Positions 1 through 8,636 of a stretch of DNA of 64,000 nt are shown piece after piece (within the stretch, counting starts at the first letter, position 1; each line of letters begins with the position of its first letter). The position numbers and the translations under genes are program-made. Below the pieces are notes generated by a model. The model was not told where the DNA came from, did no database searches, and worked only from the letters and a program-made list of their open reading frames with translations. The stretch lies in the NCBI RefSeq assembly GCF_030232265.1, contig NZ_JASPJK010000008.1, positions 1 to 64,000 of the forward strand, read 5' to 3'. The DNA is from Corynebacterium sp. MSK041. GTDB taxonomy: Bacteria > Actinomycetota > Actinomycetes > Mycobacteriales > Mycobacteriaceae.

Positions 1-78
1 GGGACACTGAAAGGGACTCCGGCAGCACGCTCGGCACAACCCACAACGCCGCAGGTCAGCGCGTACAGATGGGTGTAG

Positions 79-1641
79 CTAGGTGTACATCGCCTCGACC
101 CGCCACTGCTGCTTCGACCACACCAGCAGCCACCCCACTGGTTCTTGATCACGTGGCGTGCAGCCGACGACTTGGAGACGGGCGACTTTGTGGGGTGTCT
201 CCTCCCACCATTCGCCGTCCACGGGCCACGGACCTGCCCAGCCTGTGATGAGGTATTTGTTGCCACCCCAGCTCAGGGCGTAAGGCTGGGAGGTGAGTAG
301 CGCTTCTGCGGTGACGCCGATGGGGGTGGCGTGGGCATCAATCATCGTGACCCGTGATGCCGGGTGGTTTAAGCCACCACCAATCCGCGCTGGCAAAGGC
401 TGCGGGATCGCGCCAGGCCAGGCGGCGTTGCTGCTCTCAGGGCCGCGTTCCCCAAAGGGAACGAGGGCGACGCGTTCTGCCACCCCGCGCCCGCCGACGA
501 AGCGTGGCTGCACCACCGCATCGATCCCGAGCTGGGACTGCACGCGTTCCGCCACCCGGCGCGCCTGAGCATTCCCCGCCCCAGGTCCCGCGGCAGGACC
601 GCTGCCCCACAACTGCCCCGCGGTATCGGGCTGCGCCACTTCCAACGGTTCAAGGATCAGGGAGGTGATTGCCCCGGCACCGCCGTGCGTCAACCACCCA
701 TCGAGCTGCCACCGCACCCGATCGGCCGTGGCCTCTTCCGTCAGGGCTTCGCGGGTACGCCACGTGCGTTCCACGATCTCCCCGCCGTCTACTTCTGCTT
801 TTACTTTGAGGCGAAGACAGTTCAGACCCGCATCCGCGAGACGTTCATGCAGGTGCGCCGCCAAAGCACGAGCGGCGAAGGCAGCGGCATCAACACGCTC
901 GATGGGGTCTTCCGGAAACACTGACACGCTCAGGTCCGCCGACGGAATCTCCGGCGCTACCCGCCGGTCCGGCGCAGCACACGCAATGCGGTGGCAATGC
1001 AGCCCTGCACGCCCAAAACGCGTGGATATGGCAGTGGATGGCAGCGCGGCGAGCTCCCCAAGCGTGCCCACCCCCAGCTGCCCCAGGGCAGCGACGGTGT
1101 CTGCGTCCGCACCCAGGCTTGTCTCCGCCACCAGCATGCGCAGAGGAAGACCGGCGAGAAACGCCGCCGACTGCCCCGCCGGCACCACCGCCGGGACACG
1201 CGCCGCGATGACAGCCGTGGCAATCTCATCGGCTACGCCGGCGAGGGCGTCGATGCCGCGGCGGGAGGCAGCGTCGATAAGCATCTCCGTCGCTTTTTCC
1301 TCGCTCCCGTGGAACGTGCCCGCGGCGGCGATATCCACGACGACGAGCCCTGGGCGCAGGACCTCCACGGACGCGGCAACATCATCGAAACTCGCCGCGA
1401 GCGCCGCGAACATGCGCCCATCCCGGTCCGGATTATCCTCCACCACCGTCAGATCCGGGCACACGGACTGAGCGTGACGCACCTTCATCCCACGCCGAAT
1501 CCCCAGTTTGCGCGCCGCGTGCGACACCACTTTGATGCGATGATGCGCACCGATCGCCAACGGCTCCTCCAGCTCATCCCCCGCATCGAGCCGCGCCGCC
1601 TGGATCGGCCAATCCGGGAACCACACGGCCGCCACGCGCAT
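79..1641 (-). CDS. imuB: ImuB-type Y-family polymerase homologue (mutasome adaptor)
   Basis: A 520-residue Y-family polymerase relative. The palm region starts RVAAVWFPDWPI, and the place of the catalytic YSIDE motif is taken by VVVDIAAAG near residues 100-107. The carboxylates of an active Y polymerase are therefore incomplete, as known for ImuB. The segment AGQLWG (about residues 341-346) resembles the beta-clamp motif of mycobacterial ImuB. ImuB is known to connect DnaE2, ImuA' and the clamp during SOS mutagenesis. It lies directly downstream of imuA with no gap. No dnaE2 is visible, but the window ends 78 bases beyond the stop. Confidence 0.9.
   Translation of the reverse strand: MRVAAVWFPDWPIQAARLDAGDELEEPLAIGAHHRIKVVSHAARKLGIRRGMKVRHAQSVCPDLTVVEDNPDRDGRMFAALAASFDDVAASVEVLRPGLVVVDIAAAGTFHGSEEKATEMLIDAASRRGIDALAGVADEIATAVIAARVPAVVPAGQSAAFLAGLPLRMLVAETSLGADADTVAALGQLGVGTLGELAALPSTAISTRFGRAGLHCHRIACAAPDRRVAPEIPSADLSVSVFPEDPIERVDAAAFAARALAAHLHERLADAGLNCLRLKVKAEVDGGEIVERTWRTREALTEEATADRVRWQLDGWLTHGGAGAITSLILEPLEVAQPDTAGQLWGSGPAAGPGAGNAQARRVAERVQSQLGIDAVVQPRFVGGRGVAERVALVPFGERGPESSNAAWPGAIPQPLPARIGGGLNHPASRVTMIDAHATPIGVTAEALLTSQPYALSWGGNKYLITGWAGPWPVDGEWWEETPHKVARLQVVGCTPRDQEPVGWLLVWSKQQWRVEAMYT
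1272..1282 (-). repeat. 11-base motif, copy 1
   Basis: Exact GCTTATCGACG on the minus strand, inside imuB, read as Leu-Ile-Asp. Confidence 0.9.
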
Positions 1642-2343
1642 CTACCGCACCACCCGCAAGGCAGGTGCCGGCGCGTCACCCACCGTGATCACGGTCGAGG
1701 CCGGGCGCGTGTTCTTCTGCGTGACCCGCACCCGCACGTCCATCCCCATGATGCGGCCAGTGCCGCGGCCGATACCGTGGAAGCCCACCACTTCCCCCGT
1801 CATAGACAGCGCCGGCGACGGCACCGTCGCCCCCACCAGCATGAGCGCGGCATGGCCCTTGCGCAGCTTGCCCAGCAACGGCCGGGCCCGCACCGGCGAC
1901 AACTCCAGCGCAACCGGAGAACGGAACACCACCAGGTCAAGCCCTTCCACCAGTACCCCGGCCACGCCCAGCGGATCCACGCCGGCGTCCGGCACCGCGA
2001 TGATGCGCTCCAGACCTGCCGCCGGCAGCGCGGCATAAGACAGCTCCGACCACCCCACCACACCCGCGTGTCCACCAGCAGCGGTAACATGGCGCAGCAA
2101 CTCCACAACCAGCCCCGGCGTGTCGCTCAGGTGTGTGATTGCGCGCCGCGGAAGGCCGCCGGGAAGGACGGAGCCCAGGGGCCCGTCGATAGGCAGCAGG
2201 TCAAGACCTTGAACCGCACTTTCTTCCCGCGCGCCCCCTCCCATCTGCGAAATCTGGGCGCGCAGCTGCGCAATTTGTTCGGCGCGCGAGGAAGCAAGTG
2301 GCACGGCAGCCAGATCAACCTTACGAACACTTGTTCCACTCAC
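1642..2343 (-). CDS. imuA: ImuA'-like mutasome accessory protein
   Basis: A 233-residue RecA-superfamily-like protein of the ImuA' type, judged by its position before imuB and by segments such as VQGLDLLPIDGPLGSVLPGG and FRSPVALELSPVRARPLLGKL. The frame is open to a TTG at 2379, but that codon coincides with a TTGACC -35 box. I chose the GTG at 2343: CATAAT lies seven bases before it, which predicts a leaderless transcript starting at the GTG. A LexA box lies just inside the gene. imuA and imuB form one SOS operon. Confidence 0.78.
   Translation of the reverse strand: MSGTSVRKVDLAAVPLASSRAEQIAQLRAQISQMGGGAREESAVQGLDLLPIDGPLGSVLPGGLPRRAITHLSDTPGLVVELLRHVTAAGGHAGVVGWSELSYAALPAAGLERIIAVPDAGVDPLGVAGVLVEGLDLVVFRSPVALELSPVRARPLLGKLRKGHAALMLVGATVPSPALSMTGEVVGFHGIGRGTGRIMGMDVRVRVTQKNTRPASTVITVGDAPAPALRVVR
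2325..2336. promoter_or_regulatory. LexA (SOS) box of imuA-imuB
   Basis: GAACACTTGTTC fits the actinobacterial LexA palindrome GAAC-N4-GTTC exactly. It sits just downstream of the imuA promoter, overlapping the first codons of the leaderless transcript, where LexA binding would block RNA polymerase. SOS control of imuAB is established in other actinobacteria. Confidence 0.8.
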
Positions 2344-2350
2344 GCGAATT

Positions 2351-2379
2351 ATTATGCTCCGCGTGGGCGACACGGTCAA
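2351..2379 (-). promoter_or_regulatory. Sigma-A promoter of imuA-imuB
   Basis: On the minus strand TTGACC (2374-2379) is followed by a 17-base spacer and CATAAT (2351-2356), one mismatch from consensus at each hexamer. The GTG at 2343 begins seven bases after the -10. Confidence 0.75.
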
Positions 2380-2401
2380 TCCCCGTGGTCGAACATATTT
2401 T

Positions 2402-3073
2402 CTAGTCCAGTGAGTGCTGTGACGCCCACCGCGTCAACTGATGGCGGTTCGACGTTTGCGTCTTACGCAGCACATTCGACGCGTGCGTTTCCACCGTCTT
2501 CACCGAAATGAACAGCTCCGCCGCAATCTCCTTATACGTGTAGCCGCGCGCCAAAAGCCGCAGCACTTCGAGCTCTCTGCGCGTGAGCTTATCGACGATC
2601 TCCCCCTCCCCCACCTTCTCCGGCTCCCCCGCCGGATCCTCCACAACCCCGCCGGAGGCAAACGCATCGAGGACAAACCCAGCGAGGCGCGGCGAGAAGT
2701 ACGCATCCCCACCATGCACCTGCATGACGGCTTCAGCGAGCTCCGGGCCGTTGATGTTCTTCGTCACGTACCCGCGCGCCCCCGCACGGATGAGAGCGAT
2801 GACGTCTTCCGCCGCATCCGACACAGACAGCGCCAAGTACTTCGGGCCCGGTGCTTGCGTGATCACGGCGAGGCCACCGCCGTCCGGCATGTGGACGTCC
2901 AGGAGGACAACGTCAGGCTTCGTCTCCGCGATACCAGCAACGGCCTCGGCCACAGTGCCAGCATCGCCGACGACCTCAATCGCCGCGGCGGAATAAGCAC
3001 CGGCCAGTTCGGCGCGGACGCCGGAGCGGAAGACGGAGTGGTCGTCGACAAGAAAAACGCGAACTGGCTGCAT
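2402..3073 (-). CDS. esrR: NarL/LuxR-family response regulator, EsrR/LiaR-like
   Basis: A 223-residue two-domain regulator. The receiver domain (about 1-125) has the acidic pair in FLVDDH and a phosphoacceptor Asp59 in VVLLDVHMPDGGG. The C-terminal LuxR-type helix-turn-helix (about 165-215) contains LTRRELEVLRLLARGYTYKEIA. It lies ten bases downstream of the kinase gene, so the two are one operon. The order with the divergent PspC/LiaF gene next to guaA matches EsrISR of C. glutamicum, which responds to cell-envelope stress. The naming rests on synteny and domains. Confidence 0.88.
   Translation of the reverse strand: MQPVRVFLVDDHSVFRSGVRAELAGAYSAAAIEVVGDAGTVAEAVAGIAETKPDVVLLDVHMPDGGGLAVITQAPGPKYLALSVSDAAEDVIALIRAGARGYVTKNINGPELAEAVMQVHGGDAYFSPRLAGFVLDAFASGGVVEDPAGEPEKVGEGEIVDKLTRRELEVLRLLARGYTYKEIAAELFISVKTVETHASNVLRKTQTSNRHQLTRWASQHSLD
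2587..2597 (+). repeat. 11-base motif, copy 2
   Basis: Exact copy inside esrR; the coding strand reads Val-Asp-Lys. Confidence 0.9.
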
Positions 3074-3083
3074 GATCTCGACT

Positions 3084-4217
3084 TTACAGCGGCAACGTGA
3101 GTACCACTTCTGTTCCTTCGCCCTGGGCCGTTTTCACCGCGGCGGTCCCGCCGGCACTGTCCATGCGGCCGGTGATGGAATCGCGGATGCCGTGCCGATC
3201 CGCCGGGACAGCATCCACATCAAAGCCGGTTCCACGGTCACGAACGAACACGCTGAGCTCACCAGCGATGTGTTCCACGTACACGTCAATGGCGGACGTG
3301 CCTGAATGCTTCGCGGCATTCACCATGGCTTCGCGAGCTGCCAAGACGATGGGTTCCACGTGCTCCTCCAGCGCCAGGTCCTCACCGACGGTGACGGGCC
3401 GGATGCGCACATTAAACATGTCCTCGACCTCACCCGCCGCGGTGTTGAGGGCGGCGAAGAGGCTGGTGGGGGTGGCGGGGGCGTCGTAAAGCCAGGCGCG
3501 CAGTTCACGCTCCTGGCCGCGAGCAAGGCGCGCAACCTCCTCCGCATCATCCGCGCGCTTTTGGATGAGGGCGAGTGTCTGCAGCACTGAATCATGCAGA
3601 TGAGCGGCAATAACAGCATGCTGGTCGGCCACCGCTTTCTCCTCGCGCTCCTGCACGAGCGAGCGGAACAGCCGCAGAATCAACGGCACCACCAGAATGC
3701 CCACGCCAATCACCGAGGCAAGAACCGCCATGATCACGCCAGTAATCCCACCGCGGTCACCCATCAGGGCAATGACCACGACACCACCCATCACCAACAC
3801 CGCGCCACACGCCAACAGCACGACGGAACCGGTGGTGCGCATGTCACGGTCATAGGCCTGCCACGCCAACACCGCGCCAAGAGCCACCAGCGCGATAACC
3901 AGGAAGAACCAGCCGGCACCGCCTGCCGATAGGGCCCACAGCGCAAACGCCCCCACGATCATGAAGGCATGCGCAGCACCCCCGACGCGGTAGCGGTCAA
4001 TCACCGGCTCCTGCGGCGTGCCCACCGGGCTGAACATCCACAGCGCCGCATACGCCAGAACTCCCATCCCGCCGAGGAAGGAGGTGAGGGTGAGGGCGAG
4101 GCGGACCCAGGTGACGTCGATACGCAAATGCGCCGACAACCCTGCGGCGACACCTGCGACAACCCGCCCTTGCTCCACGCGCACAAAACGCGGGTAGGCA
4201 CCATTGGAATAGGACAT
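3084..4217 (-). CDS. esrS: PspC-domain sensor histidine kinase, EsrS-like
   Basis: A 377-residue membrane kinase. A PspC domain (about residues 8-65) is followed by several membrane segments to about 185, a HisKA_3 dimerisation helix with His208 in HLHDSVLQ, and an HATPase domain with N-box EAMVNAAKHSG and G-box RDRGTGFD. The family phosphorylates the adjacent NarL-type regulator. The frame is open upstream to 4274, but the ATG at 4217 starts right before the PspC domain and has AAAGAT six bases upstream, consistent with leaderless initiation. Confidence 0.88.
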   Translation of the reverse strand: MSYSNGAYPRFVRVEQGRVVAGVAAGLSAHLRIDVTWVRLALTLTSFLGGMGVLAYAALWMFSPVGTPQEPVIDRYRVGGAAHAFMIVGAFALWALSAGGAGWFFLVIALVALGAVLAWQAYDRDMRTTGSVVLLACGAVLVMGGVVVIALMGDRGGITGVIMAVLASVIGVGILVVPLILRLFRSLVQEREEKAVADQHAVIAAHLHDSVLQTLALIQKRADDAEEVARLARGQERELRAWLYDAPATPTSLFAALNTAAGEVEDMFNVRIRPVTVGEDLALEEHVEPIVLAAREAMVNAAKHSGTSAIDVYVEHIAGELSVFVRDRGTGFDVDAVPADRHGIRDSITGRMDSAGGTAAVKTAQGEGTEVVLTLPL

Positions 4218-4251
4218 GCGCTTATCTTTGCATGCTTGTTCGCGGCGCGAA

Positions 4252-4267
4252 TCAGGGTAAACCCTGA
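4252..4267. promoter_or_regulatory. Palindrome between esrS and esrI
   Basis: TCAGGGT-AA-ACCCTGA is a perfect inverted repeat in the divergent promoter region, followed at about 4279 by a second half-site CAGGGT. It is a candidate operator for autoregulation by the adjacent response regulator; that role is inferred. Confidence 0.5.
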
Positions 4268-4328
4268 AATCCAAAAACCAGGGTCATTCCCGATACCGCT
4301 CCGCGCCCCTGCATTTCATACTGGAACC

Positions 4329-5396
4329 ATGAACGAGACACTGAAGGAAATGTGGGACACCCGCCCTCCCCGCATCCCGAAGAAACAGGGCGGAAACGCA
4401 ATGATCGCCGGCATCTGCGAAGGCATCGCGGTGCGCTACCGCATCGACGCATTGCTCGTCCGCGTGGCTTTTGTTGCCTTGTCCTTCGCGTTTGGTGTTG
4501 GCCTGTTCACCTACATCCTGTGTGGTTTCCTCATGCCGCGCTTTGGCATGGCAGCCAGCCCCGCGGAGGTGATCTCGCGGCCGAATGAAGAACTGACGGA
4601 CGCGGAGCGCGATGACCGCACCACCGGCTGGGTGCTGCTGGTTTTGCTCATCATCTTCTTCCCCACCTTGTCCGTGGGCGCTGGCGGCGAGCTGGTGTTC
4701 TCTGCCCTCGGCGGCCTCGTGGCTGCGGCGGTGGCATGGTGGGCGCTGCACCAGCGCACGCCGGTCCCGCCGGCTGGGCTCGTGGTCCCGCCTTCTCCGC
4801 AGAAGCCTCACGAACCGAAGACGCAGCCTGAGCCGCCGGTGACTGCGCGGTTCACACCACCGGAAGGCCACGAACACCCGGCTGGCCCGGAACCTGCTGC
4901 CCCTACTCCCCCGGCGTGGGATCCGTTGGGCGCGGCGCCAGGGCTGTGGCACCTGCCGGACCCTGCCCCGGAGCCGGCCCCGGAACCGGAGCCTAAGAAG
5001 AAGGGCTCGCGCCTGTGGCTGTGGATCCCGGTGGCGTTGCTCATCGCCGCACCCCTCGTCTTCGTGCCTGGCGTCTCCGACCGCATCGGCGAAGTGAACG
5101 TCTCCTACGAGGACGCGAATTCAATCCCGGATGTGGACAATCTCGTCGGCGAAATGAACGTTGACCTCTCGAACCTGGCGCCGCTCAAGGAGCCAAAGAC
5201 CGTCAACTTCAACAACGGCATCGGCGAGATCAACATCCTCCTGCCGAAGAACGTGCCCGTTGAGGTGCACTGCCAGGCCAACGTCGGCGACACCACCTGC
5301 CCCTCAGGAAAGCAAAACGCGGACAAGGATGGCGCGCTGCTCACCATTAATGTGAAGCACCGCATTGGATCCGTGTCCGCGCAGTTTGCTGAGTAA
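4329..5396 (+). CDS. esrI: PspC/LiaF-type membrane inhibitor protein, EsrI-like
   Basis: A 355-residue membrane protein. The N-terminal PspC domain (about 20-72) contains IAGICEGIAVRYRID and a membrane helix, followed by another membrane pair and a proline-rich linker (about 155-225). After a further membrane helix comes an extracytoplasmic LiaF-like domain with repeated IGEVNV / VGEMNV / IGEINI strands. In C. glutamicum EsrI holds the EsrSR kinase-regulator pair off. The ATG at 4329 is preceded by CATACT at six bases, suggesting a leaderless mRNA. It is transcribed divergently from esrS. Confidence 0.85.
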   Translation: MNETLKEMWDTRPPRIPKKQGGNAMIAGICEGIAVRYRIDALLVRVAFVALSFAFGVGLFTYILCGFLMPRFGMAASPAEVISRPNEELTDAERDDRTTGWVLLVLLIIFFPTLSVGAGGELVFSALGGLVAAAVAWWALHQRTPVPPAGLVVPPSPQKPHEPKTQPEPPVTARFTPPEGHEHPAGPEPAAPTPPAWDPLGAAPGLWHLPDPAPEPAPEPEPKKKGSRLWLWIPVALLIAAPLVFVPGVSDRIGEVNVSYEDANSIPDVDNLVGEMNVDLSNLAPLKEPKTVNFNNGIGEINILLPKNVPVEVHCQANVGDTTCPSGKQNADKDGALLTINVKHRIGSVSAQFAE

Positions 5397-5425
5397 GACA
5401 GTAAGACTGGGTTAATCTCCCAGGC

Positions 5426-6997
5426 TTACTCCCACTCGATGGTTCCCGGTGGCTTGGACGTGATGTCCACGACCACGCGGTTGACGTCCTCCACCTCGTT
5501 TGTGATGCGGGTGGAGATCGTCTCCAGCACCTCGTACGGCACGCGCACCCAGTCGGCGGTCATCGCGTCCTCGGAAGCAACCGGTCGCAGCACAATCGGG
5601 TGGCCGTAGGTGCGGCCGTCACCCTGAACACCGACGGAGCGAACGTCTGCGAGCAAGACCACCGGGCACTGCCAGATCTGATCGTCCAGGCCAGCGCGGG
5701 TGAGTTCCTCGCGGGCGATGGCATCGGCCTTGCGCAGGGTCTCTAGGCGTTCCGACGTCACCTCACCGACAATGCGGATACCCAGGCCCGGGCCCGGGAA
5801 CGGCTGGCGGTTCACAATAACCTCCGGCAGACCCAGCTCCCGGCCAACAGCGCGGACCTCGTCCTTAAACAGCAGGCGGAGCGGCTCGACAAGCTCGAAC
5901 TCCACATCGTCCGGCAGGCCACCCACGTTGTGGTGGCTCTTGATGTTCGCGGTGCCCGTGCCGCCGCCGGATTCCACAACATCCGGGTACAGGGTGCCCT
6001 GGACGAGGAAGCCCACGTCCTCCCCCTCCAGCACGGAGGCCACGGCGCGCTCGAAGGAACGGATGAACTCCGCACCAATCGCCTTACGTTTCGCCTCCGG
6101 CTCCGTCACGCCGGCGAGCTTGCTCAGGAAGGCGTCACGCTCATCCACCGTCACCAGCTTCGCGCCGGTTGCGGCCACGAAGTCCTTCTCCACCTGCTCG
6201 CGCTCGCCCTGGCGCAGCAGACCGTGGTCAACGAACACGCAGGTCAAACGGTCGCCGATCGCACGCTGCACCAGCGCCGCTGCGACAGCGGAGTCCACGC
6301 CGCCAGACAGACCACAGATGGCGTGGCCGTCGGGGCCGATTTGGGCCGAGACAGCGTCGATAAGCTGCTCTGCAATATTCGACGCCGTCCAGGTCTGCTC
6401 GAGCCCCGCGATCTCCGTGAGGAAGCGGGTGAGCACCTGCTGACCGTGCGGCGAGTGCATGACCTCCGGGTGGTACTGCACGCCCGCCATACGCTGATCC
6501 GCGTTCTCAAAGGCGGCGACCGGTGCACCCTCAGAAGACGCGGTGACCTCGAAACCTTCCGGCGCCTGCGTCACGGAATCGCCGTGGCTCATCCACACGG
6601 AATGCTGCTCCGACAGGCCAGCGTGGAGGACGCCACCGCACACATCCATCTTCGTGCGGCCGTACTCGCGCGAACCCGTCTTGGCCACGGTGCCACCCAA
6701 CGCCTGAGTCATCACCTGGAAGCCGTAGCAAATGCCGAACGTGGGCAAGCCCAGCTCGAAGATGGCCGGATCGAGCTTCGGCGCACCGTCCTCGTACACA
6801 GACGACGGGCCGCCGGACAGCACGAGTGCAACCGGGCCCTTAGCTTTCAATTCTTCAGCCGTGATCGTGTGCGGCACGACCTCAGAGTAGATGCGCGCTT
6901 CACGCACGCGACGGGCAATGAGCTGTGCATACTGCGCGCCGAAGTCCACAACAAGGACTGGGCGCGGATGCGCGTTAGCAGTTGGAGAGGTAGTCAC
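5426..6997 (-). CDS. guaA: GMP synthase (glutamine-hydrolysing)
   Basis: A 523-residue enzyme that aminates XMP to GMP in purine synthesis. The class I glutaminase domain comes first, with nucleophile Cys in FGICYG and the His-Glu pair in VQYHPEV. An ATP-pyrophosphatase domain with PP-loop [10 protein letters not shown] follows. The dimerisation tail ends in KPPGTIEWE, the usual family terminus. The start is GTG. Length is typical. It is convergent with esrI and lies near guaB and guaB3. Confidence 0.97.
   Translation of the reverse strand: MTTSPTANAHPRPVLVVDFGAQYAQLIARRVREARIYSEVVPHTITAEELKAKGPVALVLSGGPSSVYEDGAPKLDPAIFELGLPTFGICYGFQVMTQALGGTVAKTGSREYGRTKMDVCGGVLHAGLSEQHSVWMSHGDSVTQAPEGFEVTASSEGAPVAAFENADQRMAGVQYHPEVMHSPHGQQVLTRFLTEIAGLEQTWTASNIAEQLIDAVSAQIGPDGHAICGLSGGVDSAVAAALVQRAIGDRLTCVFVDHGLLRQGEREQVEKDFVAATGAKLVTVDERDAFLSKLAGVTEPEAKRKAIGAEFIRSFERAVASVLEGEDVGFLVQGTLYPDVVESGGGTGTANIKSHHNVGGLPDDVEFELVEPLRLLFKDEVRAVGRELGLPEVIVNRQPFPGPGLGIRIVGEVTSERLETLRKADAIAREELTRAGLDDQIWQCPVVLLADVRSVGVQGDGRTYGHPIVLRPVASEDAMTADWVRVPYEVLETISTRITNEVEDVNRVVVDITSKPPGTIEWE
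6355..6365 (-). repeat. 11-base motif, copy 3
   Basis: Exact copy inside guaA, read as Leu-Ile-Asp. Confidence 0.9.
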
Positions 6998-7039
6998 GGA
7001 TTCAAAGTTTAACGCATGGCCTGCATAGACTGAACCGCC

Positions 7040-7915
7040 ATGACCGCTTCTGCTCCTACCTCATCGCTTGGCGTTGCGTGCATCATCGGCTCGTGCATTT
7101 CGCTGCAGCTTGGGGCGGCCCTGGCGGTTGAGTTGTTCCCGCACGCCGGCAGTTGGGCAACGGCATCGTTGCGCCTGCTTCTCGCGGCGGTGATCCTTCT
7201 CGCGGCAAGCCGTCCGCACTTTTGGGCTTGGACTTCGGATCAGTGGCGCGCCGTGATCACGTTTGGGTTGACCATGGGGTTCATGAACGGCTGTTTCTAC
7301 ACAGCGATCGAGCGGATCCCCCTCGGCACCGCAGTGACCATCGAGTTCTTGGGCCCGCTGACTCTCGCCGCGCTGTTGTCGCGCTCCGTGCGCGACGCGA
7401 TCTGCGTGGCCCTTGCGCTCACCGGCATGCTGCTGCTGGGCATCAATTCCTACAACGGCTATCCGCTCGACCCGGTTGGCGTTGCGTTCACACTGACAGC
7501 GGGTGTGTTCTGGGCGCTGTACATTCTTGCATCCAAGCGCGCGGGCAATTCGGTGCCTGGCCAGGGTGGTCTCGCGGTGGCTCTGTTCATCGGTGGCCTG
7601 GCCCTCATGCCGCTCGGCTGGCAGGGTTCGCTGACCATCATGTCGGACACCCACCTCTTCGGCATCGCGCTGGGCACCGCGGTTCTTGCGTCGCTCGTGC
7701 CGTACTCGCTGGAGCTTATTGCTTTACGACGTCTCACCCCCAACACCTTCGCCATCTTCCTCGCCCTCGAGCCCGCCATCGCCGCATTCTTCGGCTGGCT
7801 GCTGCTGTCGGAGCACATCTCGGGAATGAAGTTCACGGCGATCCTTCTGGTGATCGCAGCCGCGGTCATTCAGGCAATGCAAGGGCGCGGTAAGAAAAGA
7901 GCTCAACCCGTATAG
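7040..7915 (+). CDS. EamA/RhtA-type inner-membrane exporter
   Basis: A 291-residue protein with about ten hydrophobic segments arranged as two EamA repeats. Polar hallmarks include a conserved Glu/Pro region [19 protein letters not shown] near the C-terminus, as in RhtA-like threonine/homoserine exporters. The substrate cannot be read from sequence. TAGACT lies eight bases before the ATG, suggesting a leaderless transcript, and the gene is divergent from guaA. Its stop overlaps the -10 of the next gene. Confidence 0.8.
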   Translation: MTASAPTSSLGVACIIGSCISLQLGAALAVELFPHAGSWATASLRLLLAAVILLAASRPHFWAWTSDQWRAVITFGLTMGFMNGCFYTAIERIPLGTAVTIEFLGPLTLAALLSRSVRDAICVALALTGMLLLGINSYNGYPLDPVGVAFTLTAGVFWALYILASKRAGNSVPGQGGLAVALFIGGLALMPLGWQGSLTIMSDTHLFGIALGTAVLASLVPYSLELIALRRLTPNTFAIFLALEPAIAAFFGWLLLSEHISGMKFTAILLVIAAAVIQAMQGRGKKRAQPV

Positions 7916-7925
7916 AGTGATTCCT

Positions 7926-8636
7926 ATGTCCGTAAACGACCTGTCTACCTCGACCCAGAACTACCTGAAGGTGATCTGGAGTCTCACGGAATGGTCGGCT
8001 GAACCCGTCACCGCAACGTTGATCTCCCGGCAGACGGGTTTGCGCATGTCCTCGGTGTCTGACGCGATGCGCAAGCTAGGTTCGCAGGGGTTGATTTCCC
8101 ACGCACCGTACGGCTCCGTGGAGCTGACGGACGAGGGCCGCACCTACGCCGTAGCCATGATCAGGCGACATCGACTCATCGAGACGTTCTTGGTGGACAC
8201 CCTCGGCTACACCTGGGACCAGGTCCACGACGAGGCCGAGAACATGGAGCACGCGGTCTCCGATTTCTTCGTCGCTCGGCTCGACGAGTTCCTGGGCCAC
8301 CCGGAGCGCGACCCGCACGGAGATCCCATCCCTGCCGCGGACGGTACCGTGCCAGCGCTGGATGCCCGCAGCCTCACCGACCTGGCCGCGGCCATGGAAA
8401 AGGGCACAGAAAAACTCCGGGTCACCGTCGAAAGGATTTCGGACTCGGACCCGGAGCTGCTCAAGCACTTCGAGGAAAACGGCATCGTCGTCGGCGCCGT
8501 CCTGACGGTCACGGAAGGTGCGCCGTTCTCGGAGGCGCTGGAGGTGACCGTCGATAAGGCTTCTCAGGCCGTGCCGCTGGGCAACATCGCTACGGATGCG
8601 TTGTTCGTCTCCACAGCCTCCCCTACTTCGGCGTAG
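7926..8636 (+). CDS. mntR: DtxR-family metalloregulator, MntR-like
   Basis: A 236-residue regulator with winged helix (about 1-65), dimerisation/metal domain (about 70-135) and a C-terminal SH3-like domain. Where DtxR has CxxEH, this protein reads AENMEHAVSD: the metal-ligand Cys is a Glu, as in manganese-sensing MntR. TATAGA (7911-7916) lies nine bases before the ATG at 7926; a GTG at 7917 is the alternative start. The 3' end overlaps the convergent ABC permease gene by 73 bases. It is the likely repressor of the neighbouring manganese importer. Confidence 0.82.
   Translation: MSVNDLSTSTQNYLKVIWSLTEWSAEPVTATLISRQTGLRMSSVSDAMRKLGSQGLISHAPYGSVELTDEGRTYAVAMIRRHRLIETFLVDTLGYTWDQVHDEAENMEHAVSDFFVARLDEFLGHPERDPHGDPIPAADGTVPALDARSLTDLAAAMEKGTEKLRVTVERISDSDPELLKHFEENGIVVGAVLTVTEGAPFSEALEVTVDKASQAVPLGNIATDALFVSTASPTSA
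8549..8558 (-). repeat. 11-base motif, copy 4 (10 of 11)
   Basis: CTTATCGACG is intact; the first G of the 11-mer is C. It lies in mntR, read as Val-Asp-Lys. Confidence 0.8.

Noticed and set aside
991..2511. 506-codon plus-strand open frame
   Set aside because: It is antisense to imuB and imuA and has no family motif; long antisense frames are common at this GC content.
3969..4328. N-terminal extension of esrI
   Set aside because: It would lie antisense to esrS; the PspC homology begins after ATG 4329.
5930..7012. 360-codon plus-strand open frame
   Set aside because: Antisense shadow of guaA.
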